Of a stretch of DNA of 18,915 bases, positions 7,216 through 14,406 are shown piece by piece. The position numbers and the translations under genes are program-made. The first letter of the stretch is position 1. Every line of letters begins with the position of its first letter. The notes under the pieces are model-generated. The model was not told the origin of the DNA. It worked only from the letters and a program-made list of their open reading frames with translations, and did no database searches. Origin of the DNA: DASZBX01 sp035943635 (GTDB taxonomy: Bacteria > Actinomycetota > Actinomycetes > Streptomycetales > Catenulisporaceae); NCBI GenBank assembly GCA_035943635.1, contig DASZBX010000129.1, positions 1-18,915 of the forward strand, written 5' to 3'.

Positions 7216-7827
7216 ATGGCTGTGCTGGAGGGCCCGGGTCCACGGCCGGGCGCCGGGCGATCGATGCGCGCAGACGCCCGGCGCAACTACGGAAAGCTGC
7301 TCGACCAGGCCAAAGCCGCCTTCGCCGAGTTCGGCGTGGACGCCTCCCTCGATGAGATCGCCCGCCGGGCCGGCGTGGCCAGCGGGACGCTGTACCGGCA
7401 TTTCCCCACCCGGCCGGACCTCATCGAGGCGGTGCTCGCCGAGCAGATCGCCGAGTTGGTAGACCTCGGCCGTGGACTGCTGACGGCCGCAGACGAGTTC
7501 GACGCGCTGTTCACCTGGCTGCGTGCCGCGCTCATGCACGGTTTGACCTACCGAGGGCTGTCGGCCGCCGTGCTGAACTCTGCGCTCGACCGCGGGAACG
7601 CGGTGGTGTCGACCTGGCATGCGCAGATGTTTGAGATCGGAGCCGCGTTGCTGGTGCGGGCGCGGCAGGCTGGAACCGTCGTTCCCGGTGCGGACGAAGC
7701 AGATGTGATGAAGATGATCGGCGCAATCGCCTGGGCCGCCCAGGATGCCCCGGACAGCAGTGCGCAGGCAGACCGTCTGCTCGACCTCTTCATGAGGGGG
7801 CTGCGGTCGGACGATGGCCGCCGATGA
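7216..7827 (+). CDS. TetR/AcrR family transcriptional regulator
   Basis: 203 residues from ATG 7216, chosen because AAGGAG (7206-7211) lies 4 nt upstream. An in-frame TTG at 7171 lacks such support. The N-terminal HTH spans ~residues 17-63: AKAAFAEFGVDASLDEIARR, then AGVASGTLYRHFPTRPDLI, the hallmark recognition helix and LYRHF signature. The rest is an all-alpha ligand-binding and dimerisation domain (LRAALMHGL, DVMKMIGAIAWAAQ) that matches no ligand class I can name. The gene is divergent from the tandem SnoaL-like gene, and an inverted repeat between them is a likely operator. Autorepression plus control of the neighbour is the family's default. Downstream it meets the YihY-like gene tail to tail. 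Confidence 0.88.
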   Translation: MAVLEGPGPRPGAGRSMRADARRNYGKLLDQAKAAFAEFGVDASLDEIARRAGVASGTLYRHFPTRPDLIEAVLAEQIAELVDLGRGLLTAADEFDALFTWLRAALMHGLTYRGLSAAVLNSALDRGNAVVSTWHAQMFEIGAALLVRARQAGTVVPGADEADVMKMIGAIAWAAQDAPDSSAQADRLLDLFMRGLRSDDGRR

Positions 7828-7884
7828 GGAGAGCGCCCGAGCCCCTCGAATTCACAGTGGAACGTCGCCACTCCCGCCGCCCGC

Positions 7885-8625
7885 TCAGGCATCATTCCGT
7901 GCGGCGATGGTCCGCCCCGACAACGCCCCGATCACGATCGCCCCGGCTTGGACCAGCAGCCAGGAGATGAGGGTCAGGACGATCCCGTAAGGGCCGTACT
8001 CCTGGATCGCGTGCTCGTTGGTCCTGGGCATCACGATCCGGGACCCCACGTTCAGCGTCGTGACCATCCCGCCGGTCATCAGCGCCGTGGGCAGCAGGGC
8101 GCGCCAGCCGACCCGCCCGAGCAGCAACAGGTGCGGCGTCCACCACCACAACAACACCGACATCGCCGCCGACACCACCCACCCGCCCGCGAGCAGCACC
8201 CCGTGGCCCGAGCGCAGCGGCCCCTGCATGGCGAGCGAGGCGACCCACACCAGCATCCACGCGATCCACCGCCCGGCCGAGGAGGTCGTCCGGCCGGGCG
8301 GCACCTCCCAGCACTCCTCATACAACCGCTGGAATCGCCTGGTCAGGCTGGTCGCGGACATCAGCGCGAAGACCAGCCCGACCACGCCGACCTCCTGCCG
8401 CACGTCGTCGGGCCCCGCGATCAGGTGCCCGAGGTCCGAGCCGGCCCCGCCCTCGAGCCCGAAGATCTGCTTGACCGTCTCCTCGATGTGTTCGCGCACG
8501 TACTGCGGAGCGAACGCGGTCACCGCGACCAGCATCGGGATCACGGTGGTCAGGATCTGCGCGGCGAGCACGAAGCACCGGTCGATGGTCGAGGGCGCCA
8601 TCGCCTGCCGCGCGATCCGTTCCAC
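7885..8625 (-). CDS. YihY/BrkB-like integral membrane protein
   Basis: 246 residues from GTG 8625. About six hydrophobic segments can be seen: FVLAAQILTTVIPMLVAVTA, VGVVGLVFALM, WIAWMLVWVASLAM, VVSAAMSVLLWW, LLPTALMTGGMVTTL and IVLTLISWLLVQAGAIVIGA. Conserved family positions include SLTRRFQRLYEECWEVPP and EYGPYGIVLTLISWLLVQA, which resemble the YihY/virulence-factor BrkB family (UPF0761). The family's function is not established, and it is often annotated as ribonuclease BN in error. The usual length is 270-320 residues, and the same frame stays open and protein-like for about 50 codons upstream (to ~8790) without any ATG, GTG or TTG, so the N-terminus is uncertain. It follows the DUF1269 gene on the same strand and is probably co-transcribed. 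Confidence 0.7.
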   Translation of the reverse strand: MERIARQAMAPSTIDRCFVLAAQILTTVIPMLVAVTAFAPQYVREHIEETVKQIFGLEGGAGSDLGHLIAGPDDVRQEVGVVGLVFALMSATSLTRRFQRLYEECWEVPPGRTTSSAGRWIAWMLVWVASLAMQGPLRSGHGVLLAGGWVVSAAMSVLLWWWTPHLLLLGRVGWRALLPTALMTGGMVTTLNVGSRIVMPRTNEHAIQEYGPYGIVLTLISWLLVQAGAIVIGALSGRTIAARNDA

Positions 8626-8758
8626 GGTCGGGAACCGCTCGCCGAACCACGCGGCCTTCGCCTCGCCCCAGGCCCGCCACCCGGCCGCCCGGCGCTGCGC
8701 CCGCCGCGCCGCGCGGCGGGCCAGTCGCGCGGCCCGGGCGGCCGAACGAGCGGGGATC

Positions 8759-9247
8759 TCAGTCCTCGTCGAAGGCGGCGTGCAGGGCCTGCTCCTGCTC
8801 GTCGGTCAGGTTGGTGTGGATCAGCTCGCCCTTCAGGTCCTCGACCTCGGGCACCACCTTGTCCAGCACCGCGTTCGCGGACAGCAGGAACAGCGCGGAC
8901 GTGCCCGGGGTGACCTTCTCCTTGACCTCCCGGATGAACTCGTCGCTGATCCCGGCGTCGGCCAGCGACCCGCCGAGCGCGCCCGCCGCGGCGCCGATCG
9001 CCAGCCCGATCAGCGGGACGAAGAAGATCATCCCGAACAGCAGCCCCCAGAACGCCCCGCCCAGCGCGCCGTGGCCGGTCCGGTCGTTCAGCTGGTGGGT
9101 CTTGGGCTTCTTGGCGCCCAGCGGCCAGCTGACCACGGCGCCGTCGAGCACGGTGATCAGCTGCTGGGACTGCAGCCGGTCGAGCGTCTGCAGGGCCTCC
9201 TGCGCGCCGCCGGCGTCCGGGAACTTCCACACGGTCAGGGTCGACAT
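8759..9247 (-). CDS. DUF1269 family membrane-associated protein
   Basis: 162 residues from ATG 9247 (MSTLTVWKFPD), preceded by a GGAG site about 6 nt upstream. The reading frame is open further upstream, but that part is Arg/Pro-rich and not family-like. Residues ~1-60 form an alpha/beta unit (TVWKFPDAGGAQEALQTLDR, then VVSWP). Residues ~62-100 are a Gly/Ala-rich hydrophobic double helix of glycine-zipper type (GALGGAFWGLLFGMIFFVPL, then IGLAIGAAAGALGG). The C-terminal part is KVTPGTSALFLLSANAVLDK followed by an acidic tail. This order is typical of DUF1269, whose function is unknown and whose length is usually ~160-170. It shares its strand with the YihY-like gene and is divergent from the RNA methyltransferase gene. 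Confidence 0.82.
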   Translation of the reverse strand: MSTLTVWKFPDAGGAQEALQTLDRLQSQQLITVLDGAVVSWPLGAKKPKTHQLNDRTGHGALGGAFWGLLFGMIFFVPLIGLAIGAAAGALGGSLADAGISDEFIREVKEKVTPGTSALFLLSANAVLDKVVPEVEDLKGELIHTNLTDEQEQALHAAFDED

Positions 9248-9264
9248 CTTCGCTCCAGTTTGCT

Positions 9265-9286
9265 CGGGCACGGCCCGCGGTGCCCG
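9265..9286. promoter_or_regulatory. Inverted repeat in the DUF1269 leader
   Basis: CGGGCAC (9265-9271) and GTGCCCG (9280-9286) form a perfect 7-bp dyad with an 8-bp loop. It sits about 18 bp upstream of the DUF1269 start, in the 178-bp divergent region shared with the methyltransferase gene. It could be an operator or an mRNA leader hairpin. No regulator is assigned. Confidence 0.35.
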
Positions 9287-9425
9287 CGGGTCCTCCTCCC
9301 AAGTCCAGGCGCGCCGCACCGAACCGGCAACCCGGCGGCCCGCCGTGGTCAGCCGAACGGCGCAGCGCGGTGGGCTACGCTGTGGTCGCAAATGTACTTT
9401 TCGTAGGATGCGAGGCGGAGTCGAA

Positions 9426-10679
9426 GTGGCAGGGGACAGGTACGGCGAACGCGGCCGGTATGCGGAACGCAAGATCGAGCTGATGTTCCTGCCCGGCCTC
9501 GAGGACGTGGTCCTGGACGAGCTCGCCGACCGCCTGCCCGACTCGGCCGGCTGGCGCCCGGTGCCCGGCCGGCAGGACTCGATCGAGGGCTACGTCACCG
9601 GCCCGCTCGCGCCGCTGCTCGACCTGACCACCGTGGTCGCGCCGTTCCTGGTGCTCAGCTTCCCGGTCCCGCGGCCGAAATCCCTGCTGGAGTACGAGTA
9701 CCTGTCGGTGATCGTGGCCGCGATGCGCGAGGCCGTGGACCTCAACCGCCGCCGCCCGCCGCAGTCCTTCCGGATCGAGGCGGCCGGCAGCGACTCCCCG
9801 GTGATGCGGGCCCTGGCCCGCGAACTGGAAGAGGCCAGCGGCCTGCCGGAGGACCCGGCCGACGGCGAGTGCGTGCTGCGCCTGCGCCGCACGCCCGAGC
9901 AGGACGAGGGCTGGGACGCGCTCATCCGCATCAGCACCCTGCCGCTGTCCGCGCGGCCCTGGCGAGTCGAGGGCTACGCCGCCGCCGTGAACGCGACCGT
10001 GGCCGCCGCGATGGTCCGCGTCTCCGGCCCCCGCGCCGAGGACCGGGTCGCGAACCTGATGTGCGGCTCGGGCACCCTGCTGGTGGAACGCCTGCTCGCC
10101 GGTCCGGCGGCCTGCGCGGTCGGCGTCGACTCGGCCCAGTCCGCCCTCGCTGCTGCCGCCGACAACCTCGAGGCGGCCGGGCTGACGGACCAGGTGGACC
10201 TGCTGGAAACCGACCTCCGCGACGACGAGTGGCTGCGCACCGGGCCGTTCGACTGCCTCTACGCCGACCCGCCCTGGGGCGACAAATCGGGCCGGCACAC
10301 CGAGAACGAAGCACTGCATCTCATGCTGCTGCGACGCGCGTATGCGGGAGCTGCGGAAGGCGCTCGGCTGGTCGTGCTCACCCACGAGATCCGGTTCATG
10401 GAACGCTGCCTGCGGGCCACGAGCGACATGTGGCGGCTCGAATACGAGGCCCGGATCTTCCAGAAGGGCCACCATCCCCGGATCTACCTGCTCGCCCGGC
10501 GGGACGACGGCCCGGCCGTCTCGCTTCCGGAGCCGGGCGCCGCAGCCGCTTCGCCTACGGCGCCTGCGCCCGCCGACCCCGACCCCGCGCTGCCGCGGCC
10601 GACCGCCCGGACCGGCCGCGCCGACGCCGTCGCGGCCGCCGCGCGCCGCCGCCTGGCCGGTCCCCGGCGCCCGAACTAA
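9426..10679 (+). CDS. THUMP-type RNA (guanine-N2) methyltransferase, TrmN/RlmL-like
   Basis: 417 residues from GTG 9426 (GGCGGAG site 5 nt upstream). ATG 9408 in the same frame is the alternative, with poorer spacing. Residues ~12-190 resemble the THUMP-containing N-terminal half (IELMFLPGLEDVVLDEL, SFRIEAAGSDSPVMRALARE, then PLSARPWRVEGYAAAVNATV). The Rossmann methyltransferase half has SAM motif I NLMCGSGTLL (from residue 210), the acidic AVGVDSAQSAL, and catalytic motif IV DPPWG (281-285). It then continues ARLVVLTHEI and RIFQKGHHPRIYLL. This arrangement matches UPF0020 enzymes that make N2-methylguanosine in tRNA (TrmN/Trm14, position 6) or rRNA. The exact target cannot be told from sequence. 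The last ~60 residues are a Pro/Ala/Arg-rich, probably disordered tail beyond the family core. Confidence 0.83.
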   Translation: MAGDRYGERGRYAERKIELMFLPGLEDVVLDELADRLPDSAGWRPVPGRQDSIEGYVTGPLAPLLDLTTVVAPFLVLSFPVPRPKSLLEYEYLSVIVAAMREAVDLNRRRPPQSFRIEAAGSDSPVMRALARELEEASGLPEDPADGECVLRLRRTPEQDEGWDALIRISTLPLSARPWRVEGYAAAVNATVAAAMVRVSGPRAEDRVANLMCGSGTLLVERLLAGPAACAVGVDSAQSALAAAADNLEAAGLTDQVDLLETDLRDDEWLRTGPFDCLYADPPWGDKSGRHTENEALHLMLLRRAYAGAAEGARLVVLTHEIRFMERCLRATSDMWRLEYEARIFQKGHHPRIYLLARRDDGPAVSLPEPGAAAASPTAPAPADPDPALPRPTARTGRADAVAAAARRRLAGPRRPN

Positions 10680-10693
10680 TCCGAGCGGACTGA

Positions 10694-10716
10694 CCGACCG
10701 GCCCCGGGCCGGTCGG
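10694..10716. terminator. Hairpin terminator after the methyltransferase gene
   Basis: CCGACCGGCCC (10694-10704) and GGGCCGGTCGG (10706-10716) are perfectly complementary around a single C. In RNA the innermost pairs would open into a small loop, leaving a stem of about 9 bp. It lies 15 bp after the stop, between convergent genes, and can act on both strands. No U-tract is present. Confidence 0.6.
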
Positions 10717-10729
10717 CCCGGCGTGCACG

Positions 10730-10762
10730 ATCGCTCAGCTATCGCTCAGCTATCGCTCAGCT
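10730..10762. repeat. Three perfect tandem copies of an 11-bp unit
   Basis: ATCGCTCAGCT occurs at 10730-10740, 10741-10751 and 10752-10762 without any mismatch. The third copy contains the TCA that is the stop codon (TGA) of the adjacent minus-strand gene, so the array is a slippage-type extension of that gene's 3' end into the intergenic space. Because 11 is not a multiple of 3, copy-number change would not extend the protein. Confidence 0.9.
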
Positions 10763-11383
10763 GAAGTCCAGCGACCCGGTCCGCGTCCGCTTCAGCTCGA
10801 AGAAGTGCGGGTTGCTCGCCAGCGCCAGCACACCGTCGAACATGCTCAGCGCCTCCTGCCCGCGCGGGATCGCGTTGAGCACCGGGCCGAAGAACGCCAC
10901 GCCCTCCACGTGCAGCGTCGGCGTGCCGACGTCCTCGCCGACCGGGTCCATGCCCTCGTGGTGGCTCTTGCGCAGGGCCTCGTCGTACTGCTCGCTGTGC
11001 GCGGCCTCGGCCAGCTCGGCCGGCAGTCCCGCCTCGGCCAGGGCCTCCCGGCAGATCTGGTCGTAGTCCTCGGTCTTGTCCTGGTGGATCCGGGTGCCCA
11101 TCGCGGTGTACAGGTCGCGCAGGACCTCCTCGCCGTGCTGCTGCGCGGCGGCCGTGGCCACCCGCACCGGGCCGATCGCCTTGTTCACCAGGGTCCGGTA
11201 CCAGTCCGGCAGTTCCCGGTCCTCGTTCAGCACGTACAGGCTCATCACCCGGAAGTGCAGGTCGATCGGCCGCTGCTGCTCGACCTCCAGGATCCAGCGG
11301 GAGCTGATCCAGGCGAACGGGCAGGCCGGGTCGAAGTAGAAGTCCACCCTCGGCCGGGCGGCGGTCTCAGAGTTCTCAGCCAT
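10757..11383 (-). CDS. Rv2466c-like DsbA-fold protein (mycothiol-dependent nitroreductase family) with CPFA active site
   Basis: 208 residues from ATG 11383 (GAGGAG upstream). Thioredoxin/DsbA fold with an inserted helical domain: VDFYFDPACPFAWISSRWIL at ~13-32, HFRVMSLYVLNEDRELPDWY, then GPVRVATAAAQQHGEEVL. The C-terminal part is DALRK-like ALRKSHHEGMDPVGEDVGTP and VAFFGPVLNAIPRG, closing with NPHFFELKRTRTG. Almost every block parallels mycobacterial Rv2466c, a mycothiol-linked oxidoreductase that reduces nitro prodrugs. The usual CPWC motif is here CPFA (Cys21, Ala24), so the resolving cysteine is missing. It would have to act as a monothiol enzyme using mycothiol, or as a cofactor-binding reductase. 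An actinobacterial host with mycothiol is implied. It is downstream of a SnoaL-like gene but separated from it by a strong terminator. Confidence 0.85.
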   Translation of the reverse strand: MAENSETAARPRVDFYFDPACPFAWISSRWILEVEQQRPIDLHFRVMSLYVLNEDRELPDWYRTLVNKAIGPVRVATAAAQQHGEEVLRDLYTAMGTRIHQDKTEDYDQICREALAEAGLPAELAEAAHSEQYDEALRKSHHEGMDPVGEDVGTPTLHVEGVAFFGPVLNAIPRGQEALSMFDGVLALASNPHFFELKRTRTGSLDFS

Positions 11384-11483
11384 GGGTCTGGCGCTCCTCG
11401 CAATGGTCGGATTCGGCGGCCGGGCCCCCGGGCGCCGCATCCGCAGGGTACCGGGTGAGATCAGCATACTTGTTCGCAACCCA

Positions 11484-11525
11484 CTGTGACCTCGGCCGCG
11501 AAGGTGCTCGCGGCCGAGGTCACAG
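11484..11525. terminator. Perfect 18-bp inverted repeat, bidirectional-type terminator
   Basis: CTGTGACCTCGGCCGCGA (11484-11501) and its exact reverse complement (11508-11525) flank a 6-nt loop. It lies 30 bp beyond the stop of the SnoaL-like gene (minus strand) and about 100 bp before the Rv2466c-like gene on the same strand, so it should end the SnoaL transcript. It is the most stable hairpin in the intergenic DNA. No U-tract is present. Confidence 0.75.
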
Positions 11526-11555
11526 CCTTCTCAGCCTCTCGGTGCCAACTGCCCG

Positions 11556-11942
11556 CTACTTCTCGGACCCGCCCGGCGCCGGGCCGACCGGGGCGAACTC
11601 CGGCTGGTCGATCAGCCGCAGCCAGGTCCCGTCCGCCTGCCGGCGGACCACCTGCGCCCGGGCCCCAGCGCCGTCCCGCGGCGGGGTCGAGGTCAGCGCC
11701 AGGTCCCCGGCTACCAGCGTCGGCAGCGGCTGCTCGAGCTCGAAGTGCGGCGCGTGCGCCAGGATCTGCTCCCACAGCTCGCGGATCGCCGCCCGGCCCG
11801 TCGTCTGGCTCCCGGGCGGGTACGCCATCACGGCGTCCTCCTCGTACAGCAGCGCGATGCCCTCCGCGTCGCGGTCGTCGGCCCGCTCGACGAACAGCCG
11901 GGTCAGGTCCTCGGGCTGCTGCGCCTTCTCGCGCTCCGGCAT
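11556..11942 (-). CDS. Small SnoaL-like / DUF4440-type NTF2-fold protein
   Basis: 128 residues from ATG 11942 (MPEREKAQQPEDLTRLF), with a GGAAG tract about 8 nt upstream. An in-frame GTG at 11951 has no spaced site. The pattern is the single-domain NTF2 fold: N-terminal helices with LTRLFVERADDRDAEGIALL, then YEEDAVMAYPPGSQTTGRAA and IRELWEQILAHAP. The beta-sheet half is LALTSTPPRDGAGARAQVVR followed by WLRLIDQPEFAP. Close in plan to SgcJ/EcaC-type proteins with no assigned reaction. It is divergent from a LysR regulator, and the shared promoter region suggests that it is the regulator's target. Confidence 0.78.
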   Translation of the reverse strand: MPEREKAQQPEDLTRLFVERADDRDAEGIALLYEEDAVMAYPPGSQTTGRAAIRELWEQILAHAPHFELEQPLPTLVAGDLALTSTPPRDGAGARAQVVRRQADGTWLRLIDQPEFAPVGPAPGGSEK

Positions 11943-12061
11943 GGCGATCACTTCCGTCCCTGCTCGTGGACCGGCTCTTCGAATCTTTGCCAGCTCTGCG
12001 CTCAGCTCGTCCGGTCCTGGTGCTTCCAGCCTAAATCCGCGCCCATCTAGAAGTCCAACAG

Positions 12062-12084
12062 ATTGTAGTTCTCGCCCCTATAAT
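12062..12084. promoter_or_regulatory. Overlapping divergent promoters and LysR-type operator
   Basis: The plus strand carries a perfect TATAAT at 12079-12084, 8 nt before the LysR ATG at 12093. Transcription would begin almost at the start codon, so the LysR mRNA is probably leaderless. The minus strand carries TACAAT at 12067-12062, with TGTTGA 16 bp upstream of it (12089-12084), a promoter for the SnoaL-like gene. The two -10 elements are the arms of a dyad: ATTGTAG (12062-12068) and CTATAAT (12078-12084), 6 of 7 positions symmetric with a 9-bp gap. A regulator bound there would cover both promoters. The plus-strand -35 is weak. Confidence 0.6.
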
Positions 12085-12092
12085 CAACAGTC

Positions 12093-13001
12093 ATGGAACT
12101 GAGGCAACTGGAGTACTTCATCGCCGTCGCGGAGGAAGCGAACTTCACCCGCGCGGCCGAACGCGTCCGGATCAGCCAGTCGGGGGTCAGCGCCCAGCTC
12201 AAACAGCTCGAACTGGACCTCGGCGCGCCCCTGATCGACCGCTCCGGCCGGACCGCCACCGTCACCGCGGCCGGCGCGGCCGCGCTCGGCCCGGCCCGCG
12301 CCGCGCTGGCGTCCGTGCAGGCCGTGCGCAAAGCCGTGGACGAGGTCACCGGCCTGGTCCGCGGCCGCCTGACCGTCGGCATGGTCACCGCGTGCACCGT
12401 CACGCCGCTGTTCGACGCCCTCGCCGCGTTCCACCACACCCACCCCGGCATCGAGATCTCGCTGTTCGAGGACAACTCCGACCGCCTGCTGGACGCCGTG
12501 CTCACCGGCGCCGCGGACCTCGCGCTGATCGCGGCCTCCGACTCAGGGCTCGAAGAATACGCAGGTCCCGGCGGCCTCGGCGCGGCCCGGATCGTCCGCG
12601 AACGCATCGTCGCGGCCGTCCCGCCCGGCCACCCCCTGACCGCGCCGGACCGGGTCACCCTGGCCGACGTCGCCGCGCACCCGATCGTCAGCCTGCCTCC
12701 GGGCGCCGGTATCAGGGCCGTGTTCGAAGAGGCCTGCGTTGCGTGCGATCTCCAGCCCGAGATCGCTTTCCAGGCCAGCGCCCCCGCCGCCGTCGCCGAC
12801 CTGGCCGCCCGCGGGCTCGGCGTCGCAGTCCTCAGCGAAACCACCGCCGCCCCGCACGCGGAACGCCTGACCGCGCTCGTGATCGACGACGTCGAGATCC
12901 GCGCCGTGCTCGCCCTGGTCTGGTCCCGGTCGGTGAACCCGGCCTTGCGCGAACTGCTCGTCCACTGCCGCGAACAATTCGGCCTCAGCTCAGAACAATG
13001 A
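12093..13001 (+). CDS. LysR family transcriptional regulator
   Basis: 302 residues, the family's normal length. The winged HTH occupies residues 1-60: MELRQLEYFIAVAEEANFTR, then AAERVRISQSGVSAQLKQLE and the wing LIDRSGRTATVTAAG. The linker helix is followed by the periplasmic-binding-like effector domain (~88-296), beginning LTVGMVTACTVTPLFDALAA. Within it are HTHPGIEISLFEDNS, AVPPGHPL, VSLPPGAGIRAVFEEAC and GLGVAVLSETTAA. The ligand is unknown. It is divergent from a small SnoaL-like gene through overlapping promoters, which fits the usual autorepression plus neighbour activation of this family. No ribosome binding site precedes ATG 12093, consistent with a leaderless mRNA. Its stop is one base away from the stop of the convergent sigma-factor gene, with no terminator between them. 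Confidence 0.92.
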   Translation: MELRQLEYFIAVAEEANFTRAAERVRISQSGVSAQLKQLELDLGAPLIDRSGRTATVTAAGAAALGPARAALASVQAVRKAVDEVTGLVRGRLTVGMVTACTVTPLFDALAAFHHTHPGIEISLFEDNSDRLLDAVLTGAADLALIAASDSGLEEYAGPGGLGAARIVRERIVAAVPPGHPLTAPDRVTLADVAAHPIVSLPPGAGIRAVFEEACVACDLQPEIAFQASAPAAVADLAARGLGVAVLSETTAAPHAERLTALVIDDVEIRAVLALVWSRSVNPALRELLVHCREQFGLSSEQ

Positions 13002-13002
13002 C

Positions 13003-14406
13003 TCAGAACACTGAACCGGTATCAGCGTTCAGCGGCCCCGCACCGCCGCCCGCCGCGGCCAGTTCGGCCCGTCGACGCTCCAGGAACTCGCGCTCGGCCG
13101 CATTCGCCGCGCGGCTGACCGCCTCGTCGTACGCCGCGATCGCCTCCGCCCTGCGGCCGAGCCGCCGGAGCAGGTCCGCGCGGATGGCGTGGAACAGGTA
13201 GAAGTCTTCCAGCTCAAGCGGTTCGACCAACGTGAGCGCCACCGCCGGGCCGTCCAGCTCCGCGACCGCGACCGCCCGGTTCAGATGCACGACCGGCCCC
13301 GGATGGACCGCGAGCAGCTGGTCGTACAGCTGCACGATCTGACCCCAGTCCGTGTCCGCCGCCGTGCGCGCGTCCGTGTGCACGGCGTTTATCGCCGCCT
13401 GGATCTGATACGGCCCCGGTTGGTCGCGGCGCAGGCACGCGCGTACCAACTCGTGCCCCTGCACGATCAGCGCCCGGTCCCACTGCGACCGGTCCTGCTC
13501 CGGCAGCGGCACGAGTTCCCCGGCCGGGCCGGTACGCGCGTCGCGGCGGGACATGGTCAGCAGCATCAGCGCCAGCAGCCCGAGCACTTCCGGCTCGTCC
13601 GGCATCAGTTCGGCCAGCAACCGCCCGAGCCGCACCGCCTCCGCGCACAGGTCCTCCCGGACCAGCAGGTCGCCCGAACTGGCCAGGTACCCTTCGTTGA
13701 AGATCAGGTAGACCACGGCCAGCACGGTCCGCAGCCGCCCGGGCAGCTGCGCGCCGGCCGGCACCCGGTACGGGATCCGCGCGTCCCGGATCTTGCCCTT
13801 CGCCCTGACCAGCCGCTGCGCCATGGTCGGTTCGGGCACCAGGAAGGCGTGCGCGATCTGCGCCGTGGACAGGCCGCCGAGCAACCGCAGGGTCAGTGCG
13901 ACCTGCGCGTTCGGTGCGAGAGCGGGGTGGCAGCAGGTGAATATCAGCCGCAACCGCTCGTCCGCCACCGTCATCTGCTCCTCCTCGTCCGCGAACGCCT
14001 CCAGCCCGGCGTCGGCCCCGCCGGACGTGCCCGCGGCCGGGGCGCCGAGCAGCTCCGAACCGGCCAGCCGGGCCGCCTGCGCGTGCCGCGCGTCGCGGGT
14101 GGACTCCCGGCGCAGCCGGTCGATCGCCCGGCGCCGGGCCGTGGTGATGATCCAGCCGGCCGGGCTCGGCGGCGGCCCCTGCTCCGGCCAGCGCTGCACC
14201 GCCTCGGCGAAGGCGTCCTGGACCGACTCCTCGGCCAGCCCGATGTCGCCGAACGAACGCACCAGCACCGACACGGCGCGCCCGTACTCGGCCCGGAACA
14301 CCCGGGCCACGTCCGCCTCACCGGTCGGGTGCGCCTCGTCCGCGCCCGGGATCGGCTCCCGCGGGTCCGCCCGCCGGGTGCCCGCCGCCGCCGCGCCGCC
14401 GGACAT
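13003..14406 (-). CDS. ECF42-type RNA polymerase sigma factor with C-terminal TPR-like extension
   Basis: 467 residues from ATG 14406. Sigma region 2 spans ~33-101 (VARVFRAEYGRAVSVLVRSF, LAEESVQDAFAEAVQRWP, WIITTARRRAIDRLRRE). Region 4 spans ~150-215 (RLIFTCCHPAL, QVALTLRLLGGLSTAQIAHA, then FLVPEPTMAQRLVRAKGKI). The remaining ~250 residues (AVVYLIFNEGYLASSG, LARTL-like RLGRLLAELMPDEPEVLGLL, VVHLNRAVAVAELDGP, FYLFHAIRADLLRRLGR) are the DUF6596/TPR-like helical extension that defines ECF42. Members of that group lack an anti-sigma factor and use the extension for activity; they are encoded next to DGPF proteins, as here. The start codon overlaps the DGPF stop (TGATG), implying translational coupling. 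The frame is open further upstream but lies inside the DGPF gene, so the longer version is rejected. Confidence 0.9.
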   Translation of the reverse strand: MSGGAAAAGTRRADPREPIPGADEAHPTGEADVARVFRAEYGRAVSVLVRSFGDIGLAEESVQDAFAEAVQRWPEQGPPPSPAGWIITTARRRAIDRLRRESTRDARHAQAARLAGSELLGAPAAGTSGGADAGLEAFADEEEQMTVADERLRLIFTCCHPALAPNAQVALTLRLLGGLSTAQIAHAFLVPEPTMAQRLVRAKGKIRDARIPYRVPAGAQLPGRLRTVLAVVYLIFNEGYLASSGDLLVREDLCAEAVRLGRLLAELMPDEPEVLGLLALMLLTMSRRDARTGPAGELVPLPEQDRSQWDRALIVQGHELVRACLRRDQPGPYQIQAAINAVHTDARTAADTDWGQIVQLYDQLLAVHPGPVVHLNRAVAVAELDGPAVALTLVEPLELEDFYLFHAIRADLLRRLGRRAEAIAAYDEAVSRAANAAEREFLERRRAELAAAGGGAGPLNADTGSVF

